Positions 6,842-15,118 of a DNA stretch of 36,080 bases are shown here, in pieces. The notes under the pieces are model-generated. The model was not told where the DNA came from and did no database searches. It saw nothing but the letters and a program-made list of their open reading frames with translations. Location of the stretch: positions 1-36,080 of the forward strand of contig JAHFNO010000015.1 of assembly GCA_023267275.1 (NCBI GenBank), read 5' to 3'. A program made the position numbers and the translations under genes. This DNA is from Candidatus Nomurabacteria bacterium (GTDB lineage: Bacteria > Patescibacteriota > Minisyncoccia > Phycocordibacterales > UBA9973). Within the stretch, counting starts at the first letter, position 1; each line of letters begins with the position of its first letter.

Positions 6842-8014
6842 TTATACCGCTTCAGCTTCTGTTGCGACAGGTGATTCGATGACCGCTTCGCCATCTGAAG
6901 AAACAGTTTCACCACCTACGCCTTTGATATCGATTCTCCAACCAGTGAGTTTTGCGGCGAGACGAACATTCTGTCCGCCTTTTCCGATTGCGAGTGAGAG
7001 CTGGTCTTCTGCAACTTCAACGGTTGCAGTATGTTCTGCGTCGTTGATGACAACTGAAAGTGCTTTTGCTGGAGAGAGTGCGGCTGAAACAAATTTTGCT
7101 GGATCAGCATTCCATTCAATGATGTCGATTTTTTCGTTACCGAGCTCACTCATGACTGTTGTTACACGAATTCCTTTTTGACCCACACATGATCCGACTG
7201 GATCAACATGTTCATCAGCTGAGAAGACTGCGATTTTTGTGCGAGCACCAGCTTCGCGGGCGATTGATTTGATTTCAACCACACCTGATGCGATTTCCGG
7301 AGCTTCTTGTGCAAAGAGTGATTGAATAAATTTTGGATGCGTGCGAGAAACTTTGAGAGAAATTCCACGAGGAGTTTCTTCTACGGCATAGAGGTATGCA
7401 CGCAAACGTTCACCACGACGATAGAATTCATTTGGAATTTGTTCTTCGCGAGGAAGGATAGCAGTGACGCGACCAATATCGATGAATACTGTTCCACGTT
7501 CCATTTTTTGAACGATTCCAGAAACAATATCACCTTCATGTCCACCGAATTCAGTCATGATTGCACCATGTTCTGCTTCGCGGATGCGCTGGATGATCAC
7601 TTGCTTTGCTGTTTGTGCGGCAATACGTCCGTAATCTTCCTTTGATTCAAGTGGAAAACTGATTTCTTCACCAACAGTAGCATCAGCTTTCATTTTTTGT
7701 GCATCTTCAAGGAGAATGTGGTGTTCAGGGTTGTAGCGAACGCGTTCATCGCCTTCTGGAAGTTCTGGAGTGTCTTCACCTTCTTCAACAAAGTACACCG
7801 TAGATTCATCAACGACGATTTTTACTTGGAAGAATTCAGTTTGACCGGTTTCAAGGTTGAAATGGGCGCGAACGATTTGACCACGTTTGCCGTAGTCTTT
7901 TTTGTACGCCGCTGCGAGTGCTTGCTCGATAGCGTCGATGATTTTTTCACGAGGCACGCGACGCTCTGTTTCAAGCTGGTCGAGTGCAATATTGAGGGCT
8001 TTGAGGTCTAACAT
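6842..8014 (-). CDS. nusA: transcription termination/antitermination protein NusA
   Basis: Binds RNA polymerase and nascent RNA, acting in pausing, termination and antitermination. The 390 aa hold the N-terminal polymerase-binding domain (residues 1 to about 140), an S1 domain (about 155-225, GDIVSGIVQKMERGTVFIDIG), KH1 (VGSCVGQKGIRV, about 268-300) and KH2 (LAIGKGGQNVRLAA, from about residue 341). The C-terminal acidic repeats of the E. coli protein are absent, as in many bacteria. The tail is alanine- and glutamate-rich. No rimP, infB or rbfA is adjacent, so the usual nusA operon is not kept. Confidence 0.97.
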   Translation of the reverse strand: MLDLKALNIALDQLETERRVPREKIIDAIEQALAAAYKKDYGKRGQIVRAHFNLETGQTEFFQVKIVVDESTVYFVEEGEDTPELPEGDERVRYNPEHHILLEDAQKMKADATVGEEISFPLESKEDYGRIAAQTAKQVIIQRIREAEHGAIMTEFGGHEGDIVSGIVQKMERGTVFIDIGRVTAILPREEQIPNEFYRRGERLRAYLYAVEETPRGISLKVSRTHPKFIQSLFAQEAPEIASGVVEIKSIAREAGARTKIAVFSADEHVDPVGSCVGQKGIRVTTVMSELGNEKIDIIEWNADPAKFVSAALSPAKALSVVINDAEHTATVEVAEDQLSLAIGKGGQNVRLAAKLTGWRIDIKGVGGETVSSDGEAVIESPVATEAEAV

Positions 8015-8055
8015 GGCTGATATATAAGGAACGTAGTGACTATATATATATCGCC

Positions 8056-8187
8056 ACCCTGTTAAATAACATTTGGCAATCTATTGTAGGCACCTGTCCT
8101 TTTGTAACTGTACAAAATATGAACAGTACACTATTAATTTGTAATGCCTGCCAAATGTTGTTTTGTAAACAAAACATTTAACAGGGT
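8056..8187. repeat. 132-bp foldback (MITE-like) element
   Basis: Left end ACCCTGTTAAAT then AACATTTGGCA (8056-8078); right end TGCCAAATGTT (8149-8159) and ATTTAACAGGGT (8176-8187), exact reverse complements. The right end is split by a 16-bp near-palindrome GTTTTGTAAACAAAAC. A further inner pair AGGCA/TGCCT lies inside. It fills much of the gene-free 8015-8378 stretch upstream of nusA and contains no gene. Confidence 0.75.
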
Positions 8188-8344
8188 TTGAAAAATATAC
8201 TCGTAAAAACTCGTTATTTTCCTAAAAAAATGCCGGTCTCACTGGGAGCCGACTTACTCTAAAAACCTATTAATAACTAACATGCTCATTGTACTCTTGT
8301 TGAAAAAAATGTCAAATACAATACATACATATTTTATGACAGAA
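8188..8344. other. gene-free AT-rich stretch upstream of nusA
   Basis: No gene seen. A GC-rich imperfect hairpin (GCCGGTCTCACTGGGAGCCG, near 8231-8250) is preceded on the plus strand by A7, so on the minus strand it resembles a weak terminator. The nusA promoter was not identified with confidence. Confidence 0.5.
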
Positions 8345-8375
8345 AATAAAAAAGCCAGGGATTGCCTGGCTTTTT
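8345..8375. terminator. intrinsic terminator, bidirectional
   Basis: GCCAGG / CCTGGC stem with A-run on one side and T5 on the other, four bases after the stop of the minus-strand gene at 8379. Confidence 0.85.
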
Positions 8376-8378
8376 AAA

Positions 8379-8591
8379 TTATCCTACATGTTTGAAAATA
8401 AACACTTTCTCGAGTTCTGCTTTGGGAAATTTTTCCCCTAATTCCATATGCAGTTGCCATTCTTCTTTGTTGAAAATATAAGCATTTTTTTCATCGAGAA
8501 TAAATTCTTCTTCGTTTTGTGAAATAAAATACTTTTTGCCATCTACCGTGGCAATAACAATTAAGCCGATGTCATCATATTGAGGTATCAT
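8379..8591 (-). CDS. hypothetical protein, 70 aa
   Basis: Not recognised. Small, acidic and soluble (MIPQYDDIGLIVIATVDGKKYF...), mostly predicted beta with one helix (KEEWQLHMELGEKF). Its own terminator and the preserved reading frame support it as a real gene. Confidence 0.6.
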   Translation of the reverse strand: MIPQYDDIGLIVIATVDGKKYFISQNEEEFILDEKNAYIFNKEEWQLHMELGEKFPKAELEKVFIFKHVG

Positions 8592-8698
8592 TTTTTACTT
8601 GGTTTTAAATGAACAAATATTTTTTTCACTATCAGCTCGCGAATTTCGCGAACTGAATAATGAGGGCGAACTATGTGCTCGCCCTGTATGATACAAAT
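8592..8698. other. intergenic hairpins
   Basis: Contains the palindrome CGCGAATTTCGCG and a hairpin GGGCGA/TCGCCC that probably ends the minus-strand gene at 8699. No gene seen. Confidence 0.5.
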
Positions 8699-8980
8699 TT
8701 AATAAAATATTCGTGCATGGATTAAGATATGTAAATCATCTTCGTCCAAACCCGGATAAAATCGCTCTGCCTCTTTGTATATGAGAGACATATCAGTTGA
8801 AGATGCCAGTCCTTCGTACGTTGAATTTGGAATGTTCTCTTTGATTAATAAGGAGATTTGATTCAAATTGGCAGTAGAATGATTACAGCAAAGACATCTG
8901 GTTCCAAAACATGCATTACTTTGTTTTATTATTTCATTCAATTTTTTACAAAAATTGATAAAGTCTTGTTTGTTTTCCAT
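8699..8980 (-). CDS. hypothetical protein with cysteine cluster, 93 aa
   Basis: Not recognised. A CFGTRCLCCNH cluster at residues about 24-34 could bind a metal (Cys4 or Cys3His). The rest is helical and acidic. No signal peptide. The -10 region is AT-rich and no strong ribosome-binding site is seen. Confidence 0.6.
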   Translation of the reverse strand: MENKQDFINFCKKLNEIIKQSNACFGTRCLCCNHSTANLNQISLLIKENIPNSTYEGLASSTDMSLIYKEAERFYPGLDEDDLHILIHARIFY

Positions 8981-9062
8981 ATATTGAGTTTGTTTAAATG
9001 AACAATTTATTTCGAGTATAGTATAGCACTATAAATATATATTGTCAATATAATAAAACACT

Positions 9063-9153
9063 AATTCTATAAATATCCTTATAAATAAAGGTATTTATAT
9101 ATAAAGTATTATTTGTCAGAATAATTGACAAATTGAACACGAGAGAATAGACT
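9063..9153 (+). promoter_or_regulatory. operator candidates and promoter of second TrmB-like gene
   Basis: Promoter TTGACA (9125-9130), 17-bp spacer, TAGACT (9148-9153). Upstream are two inverted repeats: TATAAATATCC with GGTATTTATA (about 9068-9099), and ATTTGTCA with TTGACAAAT, the latter covering the -35 box. This mirrors the layout in front of the first TrmB-like gene. Confidence 0.6.
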
Positions 9154-9162
9154 ATAGTCGGG

Positions 9163-9243
9163 TGTCATTCCCGGCTTGACTGGGAATCCAGACTAACGAG
9201 CGTAATACAAATCTGGATCCTGAAACAAGTTCAGGATGACCCG
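9163..9243. repeat. paired inverted copies of dispersed repeat R1
   Basis: Two facing copies of the R1 element (TCATTCCCGGCTTGACTGGG and GGATCCTGAAACAAGTTCAG) with a short spacer. They can fold into one long hairpin in the leader of the TrmB-like gene. Confidence 0.8.
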
Positions 9244-9251
9244 AAAAAATT

Positions 9252-10022
9252 ATGACACTTGAACTTATCCATTCACTCGAAAAGCTGGGGCTCTCGGAAA
9301 AAGAGTCCAAAATATATGTTGCCGGGCTCGAACTCGGCAAGTTTTCCGTGATTGCCATTGCAGATAAGACTGGAATCAAACGTCCAACTTGCTATCTCAT
9401 ACTTGAAGAATTGAAGAAAAAGGGACTCATTACTACCTTTCCAAAGGCGAAAAAGGTATTGTATGTTGCTGAACATCCAAATAATCTTTTGAAAAATACC
9501 GCAGATGCATACGATACGGCCAAGCAACTTATGCCGGAATTGCAGAGTTTGATGGGTTCGGCTTCAGAAAAACCGATTCTTAAGGTCTATGCGGGGCAAA
9601 AGGGAATTCAAAATATATATGAAGATATATTAGCTGAGAGTAAGGATTTCTATTATATTGCTTCGGTTACCGACCTTGTGGAATCTGTTGGACAGGAATT
9701 TTTGGACGAGTGGATCAAAAGACGAATCTCGAAGGGATTGCGTTCAACCAGTATTCGTATCAAGGAAAACGAGATGGATTATCGCCTGTACAACGATGCT
9801 CCGGAAAATTTGCGAAACATTCGTTACGCGCCGGATGGATTTGCCATGCCGTACACTATCTTTATTTATACAAACAAAGTGGCTTTTGTTTCAACAAAGA
9901 AAGAATTGTTTGGATTTATTGTTGAGAGTATGGATTTGGCAAAATCAATGCAGGCGCTGTTCGACGTTGTGTGGGGAGTATCAAAAGATAGAATTCAAAA
10001 TACAAACCTGGATTCCAAATAA
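9252..10022 (+). CDS. TrmB-family-like transcriptional regulator, second copy
   Basis: 256 aa with the same plan as the protein at 4656: HTH (residues about 5-65, LEKLGLSEKESKIYVAGLELGKFSVIAIADKTGIKRPTCYLILEELKKKGLI), linker helix (about 78-100) and effector-like domain (LKVYAGQKGIQNIYEDIL...). The two proteins also share the C-terminal motif FDVVWG / FELVWG before the tail. The last residues (NTNLDSK) come from a degenerate R1 repeat. The ligand is unknown. Confidence 0.85.
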   Translation: MTLELIHSLEKLGLSEKESKIYVAGLELGKFSVIAIADKTGIKRPTCYLILEELKKKGLITTFPKAKKVLYVAEHPNNLLKNTADAYDTAKQLMPELQSLMGSASEKPILKVYAGQKGIQNIYEDILAESKDFYYIASVTDLVESVGQEFLDEWIKRRISKGLRSTSIRIKENEMDYRLYNDAPENLRNIRYAPDGFAMPYTIFIYTNKVAFVSTKKELFGFIVESMDLAKSMQALFDVVWGVSKDRIQNTNLDSK

Positions 10023-10060
10023 AGTTTGGGATGACCGCGCCTAATGGCGCGGTCACTTTT
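10007..10060 (+). terminator. degenerate R1 repeat followed by terminator
   Basis: R1-like sequence (10007-10033) is followed by GACCGCGCC / GGCGCGGTC with a TAAT loop and a T-rich tail. Confidence 0.75.
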
Positions 10061-10115
10061 CCACAACCCAAAAAATACATACATTCTTTTTAATAAATGG
10101 TACAATATTGCGTAT

Positions 10116-10505
10116 ATGGATTCTCCTATCATGCAAACACAAACACCAATTGTTCCTCCTTCAATTTCTCCTGTTGAAAAGCATACACGCCGTGGAATTA
10201 CGATTGTGATAATCGTTGTAATTCTTGCCGGTGCTGGTTGGTTTGCGTACCAAAAATATATTTTGCCAAAAGTCGCACAACCCATTCCATTTTCACAATT
10301 GAGCCCCGAAGAACAAGAAAAACAGAAGGCGATTGCCGCTCAGCAAATGGCAACGTACAATGCAACTCTCACACAGCCAACGGAAAAACAAAAAGAGTCT
10401 GCTGCTGTACAGATGAAAAAATACAATGCGACAGTGACACAACCAACGGAAGTAGAAAAGGCAGTAGCTGCGGCTGAGATGGCTGCATATGCGCAAAAAA
10501 AATAA
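10116..10505 (+). CDS. small membrane-anchored protein with internal repeats, 129 aa
   Basis: Starts MDSPIMQTQ, nine bases after a TACAAT -10 box. A Pro/Thr-rich N-terminus is followed by one transmembrane helix (residues about 28-47, ITIVIIVVILAGAGWFAYQKY). The outer part carries three related units of about 28 aa (MATYNATLTQPTEKQKESAA, MKKYNATVTQPTEVEKAVAA, then a short MAAYAQKK). It is probably a surface or cell-wall-facing protein. The gene precedes the two secreted-protein genes and ends five bases before the next start, so an operon is likely. Confidence 0.75.
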   Translation: MDSPIMQTQTPIVPPSISPVEKHTRRGITIVIIVVILAGAGWFAYQKYILPKVAQPIPFSQLSPEEQEKQKAIAAQQMATYNATLTQPTEKQKESAAVQMKKYNATVTQPTEVEKAVAAAEMAAYAQKK

Positions 10506-10509
10506 TTAT

Positions 10510-11823
10510 ATGTTGAAAAAAAAGAACATCTTTTCATTTCGCATTGTCTCAATTGTTGCAGTTTTTCTCCTGGTTTTCATCTCATTTACTCCTTCTTTTG
10601 ATAAAAAGGCCGAAGCCACTGGTTCGACCGGAGATTTGCACGGCTACGCATGGAGCATGGGTATTGGTTGGATCAGTCTCAACTGTGCAGAAGGAAATGT
10701 TGGCACTACAACAATGACAAGTATTTGTTCGACTTCAAACTACAAAGTGAGCGTAAATACTTCTGGCGCAATGACCGGCTATGCATGGAGTCCAAGCATC
10801 GGTTGGATTGGTTTTGATTCTGCAAATACGAGTGCCTGTGGTTCACTATCGGCAAATCTTGATACAACATCTGGAATAATGTCTGGTTGGGCACGTGCTC
10901 TCACCGGCGGTACTGCAGGATCTGGTGGCTGGGATGGTTGTATTAAATTGCATTCAACAAGCAGTGATACCTACGCTTTTGGAGTGACGTATAATCCTGC
11001 TTCTACAGCTACAAGTACATTTGGTCCTGGTATTCCTTTTAATTCCGGTGGTACAAATTATGCGTGGGGAGATATGAATCTTGGTTGGATTGATTTTAGT
11101 CATGCAACTTTCAACGCAACGGCAACGACAGTAGATATTAAAATCGATATATTTGATGGTGCTGGTGCAGTAGATGGTCCAGTAACAATGACTTCTTCAG
11201 GTGGTCCAGCAAATCTTACGTGGACATCTACTGGTGCCACTTCATGTACAGCTAGTGCAAACTCGTCACTGACCGGTTCGTTTGCCTCTGGTTGGTCTGG
11301 ATCAAAACCTTTAGTTAGTCCAAGTCCATTTGGTATAACCGTTCCGGCAAATACAACATCATCTACTATCGACTATCAATACATTATTACATGTTCAGGA
11401 ATTTCTGATTTGGTGATTGTCCATGTTCCACCACCAACAATCGCAGCATGTTCTATTAGCCCAGCATCAACAACACTTACTCCGACGAGTTCATCAGTGA
11501 GTTACGATCCAGGATTTACTGCCTCATGGACGGGAACGGGTGGTACATTTCCACTCACCAGTCTTTCTGTTGATACTGGTGGAAGTAGTAGTATTTCGGC
11601 AAGTGTTGATAGTGGAGGAACGGTTTCTGCACCGGGATCATTCACTGTTTCCATTACAGGAACGGCAACAAGTTCGACGCAGACGGTTACCGTGAACGGA
11701 TCGGGAACCTATTCTGGAAGTACTGTTACCTGTGCTCCAGCCACAATTACCATTGGTCCGTTTGGAACGGGAACAGGAACGGGAACTACAGGAACACATC
11801 GTCCACCCTGGATTGAATTTTAA
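10510..11823 (+). CDS. secreted GWI-repeat surface protein
   Basis: 437 aa. The N-terminus MLKKKNIFSFRIVSIVAVFL leads into a hydrophobic stretch and a likely cleavage site after KKAEA (about residue 36). Three related segments follow, with aromatic signature GYAW(S)xxIGWIxx (residues about 43-60, 87-105, 180-200), a repeat seen in many Parcubacteria cell-surface proteins. Then come Ig-like Ser/Thr/Gly-rich regions and a low-complexity TGTGTGT tail ending HRPPWIEF. No C-terminal anchor is seen. It is probably a surface or adhesion protein. Confidence 0.8.
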   Translation: MLKKKNIFSFRIVSIVAVFLLVFISFTPSFDKKAEATGSTGDLHGYAWSMGIGWISLNCAEGNVGTTTMTSICSTSNYKVSVNTSGAMTGYAWSPSIGWIGFDSANTSACGSLSANLDTTSGIMSGWARALTGGTAGSGGWDGCIKLHSTSSDTYAFGVTYNPASTATSTFGPGIPFNSGGTNYAWGDMNLGWIDFSHATFNATATTVDIKIDIFDGAGAVDGPVTMTSSGGPANLTWTSTGATSCTASANSSLTGSFASGWSGSKPLVSPSPFGITVPANTTSSTIDYQYIITCSGISDLVIVHVPPPTIAACSISPASTTLTPTSSSVSYDPGFTASWTGTGGTFPLTSLSVDTGGSSSISASVDSGGTVSAPGSFTVSITGTATSSTQTVTVNGSGTYSGSTVTCAPATITIGPFGTGTGTGTTGTHRPPWIEF

Positions 11824-11865
11824 GAAAAATCATTACCAATTAATTTATTAGCAAACAACATTATT

Positions 11866-13059
11866 ATGAAAAACAACATCATACAAATTACAAAAATCGC
11901 TCTCGTAGTCGGAACACTCACCTTCGGCAGTATTGCACTTGCTGCATGGACAACACCCCCCGCAGCTCCTACGACATGTCCGGCTGGAACAGATGGTTGT
12001 AACGCACCAATCAATGTGGGCGCAACTGGTCAAGGAAAGTCCGGTAGTCTTCGTTTGGGTGGATCGGGAGCGCCAACAACTGGTTATGTTCTCGACACGC
12101 TCGGTCTCACTGGAACACAAGGACTAACAAATACTGGTGCAAGTAAACTCGCTGGCAATACATCTATCGGTGCAGCAATCTCTGCAGCTATTCCAGGAGC
12201 AATGCTTTCTGTTGGAGCTACTGAACTCACTGGATCACCCGTTTCAACTATTTTTAAAACAAATGCTGGTTCAACTCTCGGTGGTACAATGGGCAGTAAA
12301 GTTACGCTTGCAAGTTTGGGATATAAGAGTCCAACAAATACTGTTTCGTTTGGAGTGCATGCTCTGCGTACAACAGGCGGAACAAGTTGGGATACCTCAG
12401 CAATCGGACTTATGATGGATGTTGATAATGTTGAGCAAGCTGGCCCCGGAGGAACTCCCGGATCTGGTGCATCACTTTGGTTTAATCCAAACGGTTTTCT
12501 TGGAATAAATACTTCTTCGCCAACGCAACGATTGCACGTGAACGGAAACGTGCGAGCTGATGGATTTTGTATCGGCAGTGGGGCGTGTATCACTTCATGG
12601 CCGTCAGGAGGCAGTGCTGGAATCACCGGCAGTGGTACAACCAACCACCTTGCAAAATGGTCAGGAACAAGTCTTGTCGACTCGGCCGTGGTTGAAGGAG
12701 GTGAATCGCGTTTTTGGAATGGTACATATGTTGATCCTGACATAAGTACGACTTACGCTATTAAAGCAACCTCGATTAGTGCAGGAACGCTTAGACAAGG
12801 AAATATTCCGGTTTGTTTGCAAACTGGAACGAATTGCCCGATACTTTCGACCAATATATACATAGCAATACATCGTCCCGGATACACAGGGACTAATTCG
12901 TTTTGTCATGTTCTTTCAACTAGCGCAAGTTCTGCTGGTATAATAGGAGGACAATTTGGTGATGATCATGCGGGCGAATTAACTACGGCTGAATATTGCG
13001 GAATTCCATCTATTGGAGCATGGTGGTCAAATACAGTGATAGGTCATTTAAATCAATAA
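11866..13059 (+). CDS. secreted tail-fibre-like surface protein
   Basis: 397 aa. The signal peptide occupies residues 1-27 (TKIALVVGTLTFGSIALA, then AWTTPP). Gly/Ser/Thr-rich collagen- or fibre-like body. Residues about 210-225 (GFLGINTSSPTQRLHVNGNV) match the trimeric beta-helix segment often found just before peptidase S74 intramolecular chaperones in phage tail spikes, but the S74 domain itself is absent. Instead there is a Cys-containing C-terminal domain (CLQTGTNCP...FCHVLS...EYCG). It forms a unit with the two upstream surface-protein genes and ends at a strong terminator. Confidence 0.8.
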   Translation: MKNNIIQITKIALVVGTLTFGSIALAAWTTPPAAPTTCPAGTDGCNAPINVGATGQGKSGSLRLGGSGAPTTGYVLDTLGLTGTQGLTNTGASKLAGNTSIGAAISAAIPGAMLSVGATELTGSPVSTIFKTNAGSTLGGTMGSKVTLASLGYKSPTNTVSFGVHALRTTGGTSWDTSAIGLMMDVDNVEQAGPGGTPGSGASLWFNPNGFLGINTSSPTQRLHVNGNVRADGFCIGSGACITSWPSGGSAGITGSGTTNHLAKWSGTSLVDSAVVEGGESRFWNGTYVDPDISTTYAIKATSISAGTLRQGNIPVCLQTGTNCPILSTNIYIAIHRPGYTGTNSFCHVLSTSASSAGIIGGQFGDDHAGELTTAEYCGIPSIGAWWSNTVIGHLNQ

Positions 13060-13077
13060 AAAAAGAAACAACAAAAA

Positions 13078-13106
13078 ATCCCGCGACAGTCGCGGGATTT
13101 TTTGTT
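13078..13106 (+). terminator. intrinsic terminator of surface-protein unit
   Basis: ATCCCGCGAC / GTCGCGGGAT stem with a two-base loop, followed by T6. Confidence 0.9.
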
Positions 13107-13132
13107 GGTGACACCCGTGATACAATACGCAC

Positions 13133-13903
13133 ATGCGAAAGAAAAAACTCATCATCGGGAATTGGAAAATGAATCCAAAGACCCTAGCTCTTGCTCGAAG
13201 CAATTTTACTTCTATCAAAAAAGAATCTGGTACAAATAAAAATGTAGAGGCGGTCATAGCCGCACCCTTTGTGTATTTGCCAGAACTTTCAAAACTTTCA
13301 TCTGCTACTCTTTCTCTTGGTGCACAAAATGTATCTGCAGAAAAAGAAGGAGCGTTCACTGGAGAAATTTCTGCGGGAATGATCGCATCGCTCAAAACAA
13401 AATATGTCATCATCGGCCATTCAGAACGCCGTGAACTTGGTGAATCAAATGAATTCATTAGTCGAAAAATAAAAATGACGCTTGCTTCTGGTATGACACC
13501 CGTATTGTGTGTGGGGGAGCGCGAGCGTGATCAAGGCATGTGGTATTTGAGTGCGGTGAAGACGCAACTCGAAGAGTGTCTTGCTGGAGTTGCGAAAAAT
13601 GCGATTTCTAAAATCGTAATCGCATACGAACCAGTGTGGGCGATATCTTCAACCCAAAATCATCGTGACGCGTCACCGGAAGATTTTCAGGAAATGCGCA
13701 TTTATATCCGCAAAATTCTTTCTGATTTTGTAAGTGCAAGTGTGGCAGAATCGGTTGCAATTTTGTATGGAGGATCAGTTGATGAAAAAAATGCAGTTGG
13801 ATTTTTGGTTGCAGGTGGTGCCGACGGATTGCTTGTTGGAAAATCGAGTTTGACTCCAAAAATATTTCTTAAAATTCTAAAAATCGCGAATGAAATAAAA
13901 TAA
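13133..13903 (+). CDS. tpiA: triosephosphate isomerase with altered loop 6
   Basis: Glycolytic enzyme that interconverts DHAP and glyceraldehyde 3-phosphate. The 256 aa form a complete barrel. Catalytic residues are Asn10 and Lys12 (GNWKMN), His96 (GHSERRELGE) and Glu166 (AYEPVWAI). The flexible phosphate-gripping loop 6, normally AIGTGKxA, reads AISSTQNHRDAS: the GTG is gone and the loop is longer. The phosphate site GGSVDEKN and LVGKSSL are kept. TACAAT (13121-13126) ends six bases before the ATG, so the mRNA is leaderless. It precedes pgk, with an R1 repeat between. Confidence 0.95.
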   Translation: MRKKKLIIGNWKMNPKTLALARSNFTSIKKESGTNKNVEAVIAAPFVYLPELSKLSSATLSLGAQNVSAEKEGAFTGEISAGMIASLKTKYVIIGHSERRELGESNEFISRKIKMTLASGMTPVLCVGERERDQGMWYLSAVKTQLEECLAGVAKNAISKIVIAYEPVWAISSTQNHRDASPEDFQEMRIYIRKILSDFVSASVAESVAILYGGSVDEKNAVGFLVAGGADGLLVGKSSLTPKIFLKILKIANEIK

Positions 13904-13916
13904 CAACCTTGCATTG

Positions 13917-13945
13917 TGTCATCCCGGACTTGATCCGGGATCCAT
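13917..13945. repeat. dispersed palindromic repeat R1, variant
   Basis: TCATCCCGGACTTGATCCGG and following bases form a short hairpin between tpiA and pgk. There is no T-run, so it is not a typical terminator. Confidence 0.7.
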
Positions 13946-13956
13946 GCTGAACTACT

Positions 13957-15072
13957 ATGAAATCAATCAAAAATCTGAAGGGAATCAAAGGCAAAAAAGT
14001 ACTCGTGCGAGCAGATTTCAATGTACCACTCAAGGGCAATCGGGTACTCGACACTACGCGTATCACGGCAGCTCTTCCGACAATCGCCTACTTGCGAAAA
14101 GCTGGAGCAAAAGTAATTCTCATAAGTCATATTGGGCGTGATCCAAAAGAATCACTGAAACCTGTGTATTCGCTTTTGAAAAAGCATTTTCCTCTCCAAT
14201 TTGTTTCAGACATTACTGGAGAAAAAGCACAAAAGGCAATTGCTGAAATGAAAAACGGAGAAGTGATTCTTCTCGAAAATCTTCGCAGTGATGAACGCGA
14301 AAAAGAAAATAATAAAAGTTTTGCCAAAGAACTCGCCAGCCTTGCCGATATATATGTAAACGAGGCATTTCCTGTTTCGCACCGAGAAGATACATCTATT
14401 GTTGGTGTGCCGAAGCTTCTTCCATCGTATGCGGGAATACAATTCGAACGTGAAGTACAAGCACTTTCAAAAATTCTGCAACCAAAGCATCCGTTTCTCT
14501 TTATCCAAGGTGGAGCAAAAGCGGAAACAAAAATTCCGTTGTTGAAGCGCTATTTGAAAGAAGCTGACCAGGTATTTATTGGAGGTGAACTCGCCAATGA
14601 TTTTTTTCAGGCCAAAGGAATCGCTATTGGAAAATCTGTGGTGGACGAACATATTCCACCACTCAAAGCATTTTTGAAAAATCCAAAACTCATCTTGCCA
14701 CAGAGTATTGTTGTTTCTCGCGGCGGCAAAAAGCAAACGATTTCCGTGGACGATGTTCGTGAAAGTGAATCTATTTTTGACATTGGACTTCCAAGTATTC
14801 ATGCACTCGCCGTGTTGATTAAAAAAGCCAAGCTCATTGTTTGGAATGGACCGATGGGTTGGTATGAAGGCGGATATGTAAAAGGCACGGAAGAAGTTAT
14901 CAAACTGCTCGCAAATGCAAAAGGCGAAACGATTATTGGCGGGGGAGATACTGCGGTTTTGATTGAAAAAAAGAAACTCGCCGACAAATTTACCTTTGTT
15001 TCCACTGCTGGAGGTGCAGCACTCGAATTTATGGCGAAAGGAACGCTCCCAGGAATTAAGGCTCTTAAGTAG
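13957..15072 (+). CDS. pgk: phosphoglycerate kinase
   Basis: Glycolytic kinase that makes ATP from 1,3-bisphosphoglycerate. At 371 aa it is shorter than the usual 390-415 but complete. Residues 18-24 are RADFNVP, followed by TRITAALPTI, SHIGRD, the ENLRS/E block, YVNEAFPVSHRED (family usually YVNDAFGTAHRA), IQGGAK, WNGPMGWYE and the nucleotide-binding GGGDT near residue 328. Family position changes such as GTAHRA to PVSHRE are typical of divergent lineages. It probably shares a transcript with tpiA. No gap or eno is in the window. Confidence 0.96.
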   Translation: MKSIKNLKGIKGKKVLVRADFNVPLKGNRVLDTTRITAALPTIAYLRKAGAKVILISHIGRDPKESLKPVYSLLKKHFPLQFVSDITGEKAQKAIAEMKNGEVILLENLRSDEREKENNKSFAKELASLADIYVNEAFPVSHREDTSIVGVPKLLPSYAGIQFEREVQALSKILQPKHPFLFIQGGAKAETKIPLLKRYLKEADQVFIGGELANDFFQAKGIAIGKSVVDEHIPPLKAFLKNPKLILPQSIVVSRGGKKQTISVDDVRESESIFDIGLPSIHALAVLIKKAKLIVWNGPMGWYEGGYVKGTEEVIKLLANAKGETIIGGGDTAVLIEKKKLADKFTFVSTAGGAALEFMAKGTLPGIKALK

Positions 15073-15090
15073 ATCTCTGATAAAATAAAA

Positions 15091-15118
15091 AAAGCGCTTA
15101 GAGCGCTTTTTTTATTTT
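15091..15118. terminator. bidirectional terminator between pgk and HIT gene
   Basis: AAAGCGCT / AGCGCTTT with loop TAG, and T-runs on both strands. The stop codon of the minus-strand HIT gene starts in the loop. Confidence 0.85.

Noticed and set aside
8345-8375. Riboswitch-like element before the 8379 gene
   Set aside because: Position and T-runs show a simple terminator at the gene end.
10044-10115. Longer start for the small membrane protein
   Set aside because: These codons lie over a terminator and the -10 box, so they are probably not translated.
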